A stretch of 56,060 nucleotides of DNA, from positions 1-56,060 of the forward strand of contig CAJMQE010000015.1 of the NCBI GenBank assembly GCA_905215405.1. Direction: 5' to 3'. This DNA is from an uncultured bacterium (GTDB taxonomy: Bacteria > Bacillota > Clostridia > Lachnospirales > Lachnospiraceae). Below, one piece after another: positions 1-7,541 of the stretch; the first letter of the stretch is position 1, and each line of letters opens with the position of its first letter. The notes below the pieces were generated by a model. The model worked only from the letters and a program-made list of their open reading frames with translations, searched no databases and was not told where the DNA came from. Made by a program: the position numbers and the translations under genes.

Positions 1-130
1 TAGGTATTGAATTTTCAAGGTGCATAGCTAATATCTATGTGCGAAGTTTGAGTTAATTATAATTAAGAACAATCAAACCGAATTAAAACAGATCTACTAT
101 ATCGGCAAATCAAAGAAACAGCTAAATAGG

Positions 131-355
131 ATGGCTAGTAAACAGATTAGTATTCTTATGCTTCTTCCCCTTTTAACAGATCTCTTATTATACGCAGCTT
201 ATTGTTTAAATCTTTACAGTAATACATATCGAACCCGTAGTTATTATCAAACTTTACATTCTTTCCATGTGTTCTGGCTTATATTTATTACTATGTATTT
301 GTTATATTTTGTGATTATAGTAACAATATCTGCGAGAAATATTAAGAAGATCTAA
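131..355 (+). CDS. small two-helix membrane protein, unknown
   Basis: A 74-aa ORF that I do not recognise. Two hydrophobic stretches (about residues 7-27 and 46-68) would form a helical hairpin, and a short basic tail (ARNIKKI) closes it. No good SD precedes the ATG, and the ORF sits beside decayed genes, so it may be a fragment or a chance ORF. The 130 bases before it hold no feature I can name. Confidence 0.3.
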   Translation: MASKQISILMLLPLLTDLLLYAAYCLNLYSNTYRTRSYYQTLHSFHVFWLIFITMYLLYFVIIVTISARNIKKI

Positions 356-454
356 ACGGAATCGTTATAAATAGGTGCAAGGATATAAGTCTATAAAGGA
401 TAAATATCATTTTTAAAAAAGGAATGTAGGAAACAAAAGAAAGAAGGGATACTT

Positions 455-748
455 ATGAGCTTACCGTTTTCGTTTTATAGTGTTGCTGGAATGAAATGTA
501 AGGAAATGGCAGAGGCAAGTGTAGCAATAAAAGACGATATCCCTATGAACAGGAAATCAACGCCAAATGATTTGTCTCCGTCTGAACGTGAAGAATTAAT
601 TCGATTAAGATCTGAAACTGAATATTTAAAAGCTGAGAATGAAGCAATAAAAAAATTAATCGCCTTGAGACACGAAAAAGAAGCTGCGCGACTCAAGGTG
701 AAACAGCAGCAATCATCAAAGAGCTCCGAGAAAAAGGATATCACTTAA
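455..748 (+). pseudogene. IS3-family transposase OrfA fragment
   Basis: The 97-aa ORF keeps the leucine-zipper part of IS3 OrfA (about residues 42-75, with EELIRLRSETEYLKAENEAI). The N-terminal helix-turn-helix expected in a full OrfA of over 100 aa is missing, and residues 1-30 match nothing I know. A strong SD (AAGAAGGG, 441-448) precedes the ATG, so translation is possible. The purine-rich 3' end overlaps the upstream open extension of orfB. Confidence 0.6.
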
Positions 749-1168
749 AACATCTTTTGAAAGCAACTGGGTTATCTAGATCAACATACTACTTTGAAGT
801 AAATAAGAAGAATGTTGTGATGGAGAAAAATGCGGAACTACTAGATATGATTAAATTTATTTTCTCACAAAACAAAGGCAGATACGGTATCAGACGAGTA
901 CATAAAGAACTGGCTAATAAAGGAATACCTGTTAATCATAAAAGGGTTCAACGACTTATGCATGAAGCAGGACTTATCGGAAAACGACCTAAAGAAAAAT
1001 ATCATTCTTATAAAGGTGAAGTTGGTAGAATAGCTGATAACATCATAAATAGAGATTTCAGTACTACTGCGCCATTTCAAAAGTGGACAACTGATGTGTT
1101 CCAATTTAATTTCTCATGGGGAAAGTGCTATATTTCACCTATTTTAGATATGCATACAAATGAGATTG
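455..1168 (+). mobile_element. IS3-family insertion sequence remnant (IS150-like)
   Basis: This stretch carries the 3' part of an orfA and the 5' part of an orfB in overlapping frames, the usual IS3 layout. The orfB frame is open upstream of its first ATG and reads ETAAIIKELREKGYHLKHLL, the expected start of the OrfB HTH_21 region, so the two were once joined by a -1 shift. A run of seven A (649-655) in orfA is a possible slippery site. The element is cut inside the catalytic core at about 1165, and I found no terminal inverted repeats, so it cannot move by itself. Confidence 0.75.
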
Positions 1169-1680
1169 GGAAAGCAGTTGCAGTTAGGGCAAAAGCACTT
1201 GGTATGAAGGTACTCGTGTGTACCAATCATCTAAAACAGAATCAGGCAAAAAATGCAGGTGTGACAATTGCAACAGCTGAGGAAATTTTTGAGCAAGCCG
1301 ATGTAATTACAAATCATATGAGTCCCAATCGTAACAATGAAAATTACTACAATCTTGAAGCTTTTACAAAGATGATAAGACAGCCTGTATTTATAAATGT
1401 AAGTCGAGGATGCTGTGTGGATGAGGATGCACTGACGGAGGCGCTCGATCGACATCTGATTTTTGCAGCAGGACTCGATGTACTAAAACAGGAAGAACCG
1501 GACTTAAGAAAATGTAAACTTATACACAGGGATAATGTAATCCTCACACCACATGCAGCATTTTTCTCCGAGACATCAATGCGGGATTTACAGAAGAGTT
1601 CTTGTGAAAATGTGGTTCATTATTTAAAAAAAGAATATGACCAGGTGCATGCCATTGTAAATAAAGAAATATTTGAATGA
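757..1680 (+). pseudogene. in-frame chimera: IS3 OrfB N-terminus + D-2-hydroxyacid dehydrogenase C-terminus
   Basis: Residues 1-137 are IS3 OrfB: a HTH_21 region (GRYGIRRVHKELANKGI) and the start of the rve/DDE core (WTTDVFQF, YISPILDMHTNEI), ending before the last catalytic Glu. From about residue 138 the protein is the C-terminal half of a D-3-phosphoglycerate or other D-2-hydroxyacid dehydrogenase: the end of the Rossmann glycine motif (GKAVAVRAKALGM), catalytic-type Arg217 (NVSRG), Glu247 (EEP) and His266 (ILTPHAAF). The seam is near ATTGGG at 1165-1170. The first glycines of the nucleotide-binding loop and the substrate domain are lost, so neither activity is expected. The open frame across the joint is the odd feature. 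A hairpin terminator follows the stop. Confidence 0.85.
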
Positions 1681-1711
1681 GTTTGCGAAAGCAAGCTCAT
1701 TGTTTTTTATT
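1678..1711 (+). terminator. rho-independent terminator after the chimeric ORF
   Basis: A 9-bp stem (TGAGTTTGC / GCAAGCTCA, one G-U pair) with a GAAA loop is followed by TTGTTTTTTATT. It starts at the chimera's stop codon, so it is probably the native terminator of the lost dehydrogenase gene. Confidence 0.8.
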
Positions 1712-1778
1712 TAAAGCGAATTATAAAGAATCAGCTATCAAATAGTCAACATCATAATACGAATAGGAAAGAGGAGGA

Positions 1779-2041
1779 ATGGTGATATTGCAACAGATGA
1801 TTGTCTTATTTCTAATAATGATCATTGGATACACTGATCCTTTCCAGTGTTATTTACGAATCACATAATGATCATTGGAGTGACGATGGTCATGCTTTCA
1901 GTTCCAGTCGGAAGTATGACGTCTATGTTGGCACAGGAATATGATGGGGACTATGAACTGACAACGAAGGGAGTTGTATTGACAACGCTTTTGTCGGTTG
2001 TCACAATTCCACTGGTATCGTTTTTATTACATATAAGTTAG
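1779..2041 (+). pseudogene. auxin-efflux-carrier (AEC) family transporter, internally deleted remnant
   Basis: The 5' end (ATG at 1779 with a GAGGAGG SD) encodes an N-terminal helix, MVILQQMIVLFLIMIIGY, then runs to a stop at 1866. In another frame, bases 1847-2041 encode the C-terminal end of an AEC (membrane transport protein) family permease, with PVGSMTSMLAQEYDGDYEL and a final hydrophobic helix. AEC proteins are usually about 300 aa, so most of the middle is gone and the frame is broken. Both parts contain the same 15-mer, ATAATGATCATTGGA, at 1815 and 1865. AEC carriers export organic anions, and the adjoining dehydrogenase fragment may have been a functional partner. Confidence 0.75.
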
Positions 2042-2077
2042 GCTTCATGATAAAAGTTTCATGATAAAATAAGTTGG

Positions 2078-2120
2078 GAAAACAATTGCATCTTTTGATG
2101 AAATTGTTTTCTCTTTTTTT
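2078..2120 (+). terminator. rho-independent terminator after the AEC remnant
   Basis: A long stem (GAAAACAATTGCATC / GATGAAATTGTTTTC, one mismatch, TTTT loop) is followed by a run of T. It insulates the next region from upstream transcription. Confidence 0.85.
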
Positions 2121-2253
2121 GCATGTTTTAGGAATTGATACAATTGATTGCAAAAAGTAAATTATAAAAAGCATAATGAAAAAAATATGTCTACTATTGA
2201 TATATAATAGCATTATATGTCAGATAAAGTAAAAAAATGGAATATTAAATATA

Positions 2254-2282
2254 TTGACAGTGATTTCGGGGGGGTATATATA
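2254..2282 (+). promoter_or_regulatory. sigma-A promoter with a G7 run in the spacer
   Basis: A perfect -35 TTGACA (2254-2259) and TATATA (2277-2282) are 17 bp apart. The spacer holds seven consecutive G (2268-2274). Gain or loss of one G would move the spacer to 18 or 16 bp, which is the classic layout of a slippage-controlled phase-variable promoter. It lies about 60 bp before the secreted-peptide gene. Phase variation itself is inference. Confidence 0.65.
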
Positions 2283-2342
2283 AATTGAGTATATACTTAT
2301 GTAACTATTTAACTATTTAAATTATGAAAGGGGAATTTTAGA

Positions 2343-2758
2343 TTGAGGAATAAAGTAAAAAGAATAGCAGGAGTTCTGTTGGTATCGACATTGGCATCAT
2401 CAATTATGGGCCTAGGAGTAATGGCATATAACGATATTGATGGATATAATTTTGGCTTATATTACTCGTATGGAGATCCATATGATTATTCAAGTCCATT
2501 AGATAAAAATAATACATCATCATCTTATGTATATTATGATGAAGGGGGGATTACGATTATACAGCATGTATATTAGGATATGATGGTAATAGAAGAGCCG
2601 ATATTCAGTTATCTCCTACAGTTATGTATCCTGGTGATTCAAGATTAATAACAAATTGGGTTAAAGAAAATGGATTTGATCAAGCAGTTTTAAGAGGTGA
2701 GTCAAATATTGATGTTAACTATGATGCATCAGGAATGTGGATGGCTGATGGTCAATAA
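2343..2758 (+). CDS. small secreted protein split by a frame change at a G6 run
   Basis: TTG start at 2343, with AAAGGGGAA 11-12 bases upstream. The first frame gives 77 aa and stops at 2576. A clear continuation lies in the -1 frame from 2549 to 2758: DYDYTACILGYDG..., then WVKENGFDQAVLRGESN, ending NYDASGMWMADGQ. Joined at the G6 run (2544-2549), which needs one extra G or a -1 slip, the product is about 138 aa. It has a signal peptide (residues 1-28, basic start, hydrophobic core, GVMA cleavage end) and a mature part of about 110 aa rich in Tyr, Asp, Ser and Gly. Size and placement before an ABC operon recall Firmicutes secreted bacteriocin-like or DUF2712-type proteins, but I cannot assign a family. 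The break may be phase variation, decay or a sequencing error. Confidence 0.6.
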
Positions 2759-2768
2759 ATAATTAAAT

Positions 2769-2809
2769 TGTGTAGTAATAGATTTACTAAATAGGTCTAT
2801 TACTACACA
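2769..2809 (+). repeat. perfect 14-bp inverted repeat between secreted-peptide gene and ABC operon
   Basis: TGTGTAGTAATAGA and TCTATTACTACACA pair perfectly across a 13-base loop, just after the end of the secreted-protein reading. There is no adjacent T run, so it may be an mRNA processing or stability hairpin, or a partial terminator, that lets the peptide be made in excess of the transporter. Confidence 0.6.
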
Positions 2810-2872
2810 GTATTGTCTAGATTTTTATAATATTATTCTGAATAAATAATTAATATTTATGTTGGGAGGAGT

Positions 2873-3724
2873 ATGAATAGAAAAAGAATAACGACGATGG
2901 CTTTTGGAGTGTTTTTTATTGGATTAACGATATATTTTTTTGGAAGTGGAAAATATAAAATTCTGTTCGTTCCTTCTCAGATAAATGAAGAAGATTATGC
3001 TGAAGTAGATGAGAGACAAACTGTTGAGAAAAATGAAAATAACAATGGGAATTCTGAAAGCGAACAGGTATCAGAAGTTGTAACAATGGTTGTAGAAGAC
3101 AACCAGATTATAGAAGCAACAGATCCGGTCATATTAGAAAATACGTTTGATGATCATGGAGTTAAATTAAGATTGCAGATAGAACCAGTGAGTCTATCAA
3201 GAACACTAGGTGAGGAATTTGAACGTAATGAGAATCAGGATAAAAAGTATAGTGAAAATACGATTAATCAGAATGGAACATTCCTAAAAGATTTTTATTA
3301 TCTTTATTTGATAATAAAGGTGGAAAATCCAGAAGATGGTGTGGGGACCTTTTATGTTCCGAATTCCCTGCAGTATGCGACTGTACAGGACCACAATATT
3401 ACAATGTATTCCAATGAAGTGACATATCAGAATTCTCAATATTGTTCCAGATTATATGCATATAAGGAGACTGATGGCAAAGATTTGATTTCAAATCGAT
3501 CCTTTATTCAGCATTTCAATATTGGGGATAATGTAGAATATAAAGCATGCTATGTTGTAACAGAAGAAGATGTAGCGAAAAACGATATCTGTATTGTATA
3601 TCCGTTCGGAGCATATGGAGAACGTGCTCTTAAAAATCGAGAGTTGAGATATATTAAGATAAATTTGCAGGAAATTCCTATCGCAAACGAACAGGAAGGA
3701 GAAAAAGTTGAAGAATATAATTAG
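2873..3724 (+). CDS. membrane-anchored extracytoplasmic protein, unknown family
   Basis: 283 aa with a GGGAGGAG SD. One N-terminal hydrophobic helix (about residues 8-25) follows a basic MNRKR start and has no lipobox. Next comes an acidic, Asn-rich low-complexity linker (about 35-80), then a folded domain (about 85-275) with alternating hydrophobic strands such as FYYLYLIIKVENP and EYKACYVV, which suggests an Ig-like beta sandwich (inference). The next gene starts inside its last 17 bases, so the two are translationally coupled. A smaller protein of the same layout is encoded at 4543. A substrate-binding, immunity or assembly role for the ABC complex is possible but unproven. Confidence 0.7.
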   Translation: MNRKRITTMAFGVFFIGLTIYFFGSGKYKILFVPSQINEEDYAEVDERQTVEKNENNNGNSESEQVSEVVTMVVEDNQIIEATDPVILENTFDDHGVKLRLQIEPVSLSRTLGEEFERNENQDKKYSENTINQNGTFLKDFYYLYLIIKVENPEDGVGTFYVPNSLQYATVQDHNITMYSNEVTYQNSQYCSRLYAYKETDGKDLISNRSFIQHFNIGDNVEYKACYVVTEEDVAKNDICIVYPFGAYGERALKNRELRYIKINLQEIPIANEQEGEKVEEYN

Positions 3725-4541
3725 AATTGAATTATACAGAGCTTTTATGAATAAAAAAATGTTTCTAATTTTATTATTGGAAAGTATCTATGTAATAATC
3801 AACAGTATTTATTATGCAGTACCAATCATTTCGGATACAATTCCTTTCTACTTATCACACTTAGATACGGGAAAGGTTTCTTATATTCCAGGTGCCCTCT
3901 ATCTCTGGCTTGGATCTTCACTTAACAGCGGTAAAATAGTGCTTTTTGCAGTGATGCCAATACTGGCGGCAATTCCATATGGAGAGTCTGTTTATATGGA
4001 TGAAAGCAGTCACTATATTTATCAGTTTCAAATGCGTAGCAAAAAAAGCACAATTTATTGTCCAAAGCTTTTTGCTTTGTTTTTATCAGGTGGAGTGATT
4101 GCTGCATTTCCATTTGCACTGTCATTTCTGAGTAGTCTTGCAATTTTGCCTATGGAAAGACCAATTGCCTCCAATGGCATTTTTTTAGGAAATATATGTG
4201 TGTTTTCTAACGTCTTTTATCATAATCCATTCCTTTACGTTTTCATATTTTTATTCCTGATCTTTGCAGCCTTTGGATTACTGAATTGTTTTTGTTTTAT
4301 TGGGTCCGAGTTATTTGATAATAGATTTATCGTTGTGATTTTTCCGTTTGCTGTTGACTTTATTATTTATGTCATTGGTGAAATGCTCGGAGGACGTAAT
4401 AGAACTCCATGGATCTATTTAAATCTGAGCAACATGTGGAAAAGTGATATCGAGGTAGTGTTGATGCACTTATTGGCAGCTATCATTATAATTACAGCAG
4501 TTTTTCTTTATAAGTGCTCCAAAAAGAAGGAGGTTTTGTAA
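3708..4541 (+). CDS. ABC-2-like membrane permease subunit
   Basis: 277 aa, TTG start with an AAGGAG SD, overlapping the previous gene by 17 bases. The N-terminus (MKNIIRIELYRAFMNKKMF) is the basic amphipathic start typical of ABC-2 export permeases. Roughly six hydrophobic helices follow (near 20-40, 75-95, 125-150, 175-200, 210-230 and 250-270). A motif near 90-100 (AIPYGESVYMDE) resembles the cytoplasmic loop of such permeases. It is one of three polytopic proteins in an operon with an ATPase at 6732, so the likely role is export or a membrane-stress pump. The substrate is unknown. Confidence 0.65.
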   Translation: MKNIIRIELYRAFMNKKMFLILLLESIYVIINSIYYAVPIISDTIPFYLSHLDTGKVSYIPGALYLWLGSSLNSGKIVLFAVMPILAAIPYGESVYMDESSHYIYQFQMRSKKSTIYCPKLFALFLSGGVIAAFPFALSFLSSLAILPMERPIASNGIFLGNICVFSNVFYHNPFLYVFIFLFLIFAAFGLLNCFCFIGSELFDNRFIVVIFPFAVDFIIYVIGEMLGGRNRTPWIYLNLSNMWKSDIEVVLMHLLAAIIIITAVFLYKCSKKKEVL

Positions 4542-4542
4542 G

Positions 4543-5091
4543 GTGAAAAGGAAAAAGAAAATTATGATTGCATTATGCATTCTCCTTATTATTGGAACCT
4601 ATCTGATCAGGGTACTTGTGATTAATGCAAATGCAGATGAGTATCATGTTCCCCGTGAGGTGTATCAACGTGAACAAACAGCGGTGTTTCAAGATTTTGA
4701 ATACTGCATGGAGTCCTGTGAATTCTTGAGCAAAGAAGAATTAGTAGAGAAATATCAAATCGATTCTGAAACAATAAATGAAAAAACGGAATTATATCTT
4801 GTAGCGAAACTAAAGCTAACATACGTAGGAGATCAAAGTCAGGCTACAGCATCGTTGATCGATGCTAAACTTCAATCAGGAAGTTATTTTAATGGCCAAG
4901 ATTTTTATGTAGACAAGCAACTAAATAATGATGTTACGACCTTCGAAAAGAATCAGCAGCAGACAATTTATGCAGCAGTAGGATTAAGTAAAAGTCAGTT
5001 TTCAACAGGAGAATGGAAAAGTGTCAGAGACAGAGACTTTGAATTTGTTCTGTCAACTTATCCCAAGGAAGTAGTGATCAAATGTTTCTGA
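4543..5091 (+). CDS. small membrane-anchored extracytoplasmic protein, unknown
   Basis: 182 aa with a GTG start, and AAGGAGG at the end of the previous gene as SD. A basic start (KRKKK) leads into one hydrophobic helix (about 7-26), then an exported domain of about 150 aa with strand-like segments (ELYLVAKLKLTYVG). Its layout copies the larger 2873 protein, and both lie directly beside permease-like genes, so they may be paralogous partners of the transporter. It overlaps the next gene by 10 bases. I recognise no family. Confidence 0.6.
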   Translation: MKRKKKIMIALCILLIIGTYLIRVLVINANADEYHVPREVYQREQTAVFQDFEYCMESCEFLSKEELVEKYQIDSETINEKTELYLVAKLKLTYVGDQSQATASLIDAKLQSGSYFNGQDFYVDKQLNNDVTTFEKNQQQTIYAAVGLSKSQFSTGEWKSVRDRDFEFVLSTYPKEVVIKCF

Positions 5092-5774
5092 TACAGATGA
5101 AAAAATATTGGAACAGAATCACTTTCTTACTAACTATATTAGTTATGATCTTTATCATATATAGTGTAAATATAAGTTTAAAAAAATATGAATCAATTAG
5201 TTCCTATTTGGTTATGTATCAGACAATTTTACCGAGAAATTTGATAAAAATTATCATGCTCCTGACATTAGCATATTTTTATGCATTTCGAAAGGAGTAT
5301 TCTGTGATAGAACTCTTTCAAATGAAGAATCGATTAACAATTTGGAAGAATAAAATAGTGTTAATTCATGTGATTGCATCAGTGGATATCACTATATATC
5401 TCGTAACATTTATTATAGGATGTATATACAAAGAGGTGCAGTCTGATGGAACAATTTATACCTTACTGGCACTTATTTCTTTTTATTTACAGTTAAGTAC
5501 AAGTCTAACGTTCATTGAGCTGATAGAATGGAGATTTTCTTCTAAAGTTACAGGAATGTTAATAGTGCTTGCAGTTGGAATAAGTGATGCCTACACAACA
5601 TTTTTAGTGATATTTTATCGTAGATTTTCAATCGTTGCAAATTCGTGGGATACTAATATTCCACGAATATTATTAAAGATAACAGCTTGTGTTTTGATCG
5701 ATGTGATTTTTATTACGTATGGATTTTTATATGCGAATAAGAAAGAGTTTTTATATACTAAAAGGGATGGATGA
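5082..5774 (+). CDS. polytopic membrane protein of the ABC operon
   Basis: 230 aa with about six hydrophobic helices (near 12-31, 52-68, 92-114, 122-141, 157-175 and 200-218). The ATG lies inside the end of the 4543 gene. No motif names a family. Sequence character and position make it a probable ABC-2-type permease or a permease-associated protein paired with the product of 5791. The gene is very A+T-rich, like the whole 2.3-7.4 kb block. Confidence 0.55.
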   Translation: MFLIQMKKYWNRITFLLTILVMIFIIYSVNISLKKYESISSYLVMYQTILPRNLIKIIMLLTLAYFYAFRKEYSVIELFQMKNRLTIWKNKIVLIHVIASVDITIYLVTFIIGCIYKEVQSDGTIYTLLALISFYLQLSTSLTFIELIEWRFSSKVTGMLIVLAVGISDAYTTFLVIFYRRFSIVANSWDTNIPRILLKITACVLIDVIFITYGFLYANKKEFLYTKRDG

Positions 5775-5790
5775 AATTAAGAGGGAGAGA

Positions 5791-6648
5791 ATGGAGATAA
5801 GAATCGATAAGAAAAAGAAAAACATTGCTTTGCATTCTATAGTACGAAATGATCTATTAGTTGGGAACAGACAAAATGTTGCAATATATGCAATGACCCT
5901 TGTGTTCTCCATTACAGCAACAATATGTTTCTATCGAATAATACAGTCAAAAATCAGAGTTGGAATAATGGGAGATGAACCTGGATTTTGTAATTTTGTT
6001 ACATATATACTTGGTGGAGTAAAATCTTTTGCACAAGATGAGGAGAAATCTATAAAATTACCTGTTATGTGGTTGGCAGTTCAGATGCTGATCTGTGCAA
6101 GTGTATATTTGTATCCGATTCGAGATTTGTTTGGAAGAGGAGAGATTATTTTATTAAAATATCAGTCACGAGGTCTCTGGTGGCTTGGAAAATGCATCTG
6201 GTCAGTGATTCAGGTCGTTATCATATATGGTTTATTATTTTTAGGCATCTTTTTCGTTTGTTGTATGAATCGAAAATTTGGATATGATACACAAATTGAT
6301 ATTCGTCAACATGGAATCTCAATTACAAATATATCATTATTTTACATCATGGAAATCCTGATACCCGTTGTATACAGCATATCAATGGTTTTGGTACAGA
6401 TAAATCTTAGTATGATAATCAGTCCAGTTTTTGCAGTACTGTGTATTGTTGCATATGATATTTTTTCTATATATATAGAAGTTCCATGGTTATGTGGTAA
6501 TTTTTCCATGTTATTTCGGTGTCAGGAATTAACGGGGAGTGGTATGTCATTTGGTTATGGAATGATATTGTCTCCATTGATGGCATTTGGAATTACATTA
6601 TATGGAGTATGGTTCTTTAAAAAGCGGGATTTATTAAATAAAATTTAG
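5791..6648 (+). CDS. ABC-2-like membrane permease subunit
   Basis: 285 aa from ATG 5791, chosen for its GAGGGAG SD. In-frame ATGs at 5767 and 5719 would extend it into the previous gene. A basic N-terminus (RIDKKKKNIALHSIVRNDL) leads into about six helices. The end, LYGVWFFKKRDLL, is a usual ABC-2 permease C-terminus. It is probably the second permease half of the transporter and is followed 83 bases later by the ATPase gene. Confidence 0.6.
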   Translation: MEIRIDKKKKNIALHSIVRNDLLVGNRQNVAIYAMTLVFSITATICFYRIIQSKIRVGIMGDEPGFCNFVTYILGGVKSFAQDEEKSIKLPVMWLAVQMLICASVYLYPIRDLFGRGEIILLKYQSRGLWWLGKCIWSVIQVVIIYGLLFLGIFFVCCMNRKFGYDTQIDIRQHGISITNISLFYIMEILIPVVYSISMVLVQINLSMIISPVFAVLCIVAYDIFSIYIEVPWLCGNFSMLFRCQELTGSGMSFGYGMILSPLMAFGITLYGVWFFKKRDLLNKI

Positions 6649-6731
6649 TGAAACATATTATGAGGCTTAAATTATCGTTTTTTTAGACCGTTTTAGTCTT
6701 GAAAGACTACTTACAAGGAAAGAGAGGGAAC

Positions 6732-7391
6732 ATGGCAGACAAAACAATTGTTAAAGTTGAGGATTATTGTAAAATGATAAAAAAAGTTCCAGTTCTGAGT
6801 CACATAGATATGGAACTTTCTAGCGGAAAAATTTATGGATTTAAGGGAAAGAACGGATCAGGCAAAACAATGCTCATGCGTGCAATTTGTGGCTTAATTT
6901 TACCGACAAATGGACATATTTTAATTAATGGTGAAGAATTGGGGAAAGATATATCGTTTCCACGAAGCATTGGGGCTCTTTTGGAAAATCCATCATTTCT
7001 TAATCAATATAATGGTTTTAAAAACTTGCAGCTAATTGCAGGAATTCAGAAAAAAATTGGGGATGAGCAAATACGGGATTCGCTTATTGAGGTGGGGCTT
7101 GAACCTGATGATAAACGTACCTATAGAAAATATTCACTTGGAATGAAACAACGTTTGGGGATTGCAGCAGCGATTATGGAAGAGGCAGATATTATTATAT
7201 TAGATGAACCAATTAATGCACTTGATGAATCAGGAGCTGCTTTAGTACGTACGATTATTCAGAAATTAAGAAATCAGGGCTCTTTAGTTATAATTGCATG
7301 TCATGATACAGAGGAATTAAAATTCTTATCAGATGAAATCTATACACTAAGTGATGTAAAGTCATTAGCCATGAACAGATACAGAATTTAG
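6732..7391 (+). CDS. ABC transporter ATP-binding protein
   Basis: 219 aa from ATG 6732, which has an AGAGAGGGA SD. A TTG at 6699 is a weaker start. Walker A is GKNGSGKT (39-46), followed by the Q-loop region, the signature YSLGMKQRLGIA (SLGMK in place of LSGGQ, as in drug and lantibiotic exporters of the CcmA/BcrA type), Walker B IIILDEP and the H-loop His in ACHD. It should drive the adjacent ABC-2-like permeases. BcrA-type exporters commonly give bacteriocin self-immunity or peptide resistance, which fits the small secreted protein upstream. The gene ends the operon. Confidence 0.85.
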   Translation: MADKTIVKVEDYCKMIKKVPVLSHIDMELSSGKIYGFKGKNGSGKTMLMRAICGLILPTNGHILINGEELGKDISFPRSIGALLENPSFLNQYNGFKNLQLIAGIQKKIGDEQIRDSLIEVGLEPDDKRTYRKYSLGMKQRLGIAAAIMEEADIIILDEPINALDESGAALVRTIIQKLRNQGSLVIIACHDTEELKFLSDEIYTLSDVKSLAMNRYRI

Positions 7392-7541
7392 AATAAATGT
7401 ACATATCGATCGTGTTTCCAGAAAACGAGTGTTAAGAACGAGTACGGACTTTCCCAATATGACAATTTATGTTAAAATATGCGATATGGAATATTTTAGC
7501 AGAAGTTGTCATCGCATGGCAGGAAAGTGAGGTAATAGATT

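Noticed and set aside
1..130. End of an rRNA operon or tRNA before the first ORF
   Set aside because: The sequence has short inverted repeats but nothing that I can match to an RNA gene end.
7392..7541. Possible cobalamin or NiCo riboswitch before cbiM
   Set aside because: I could not find a B12-box-like segment or the paired purine-rich bulges of a NiCo fold; only a weak promoter-like element is visible.
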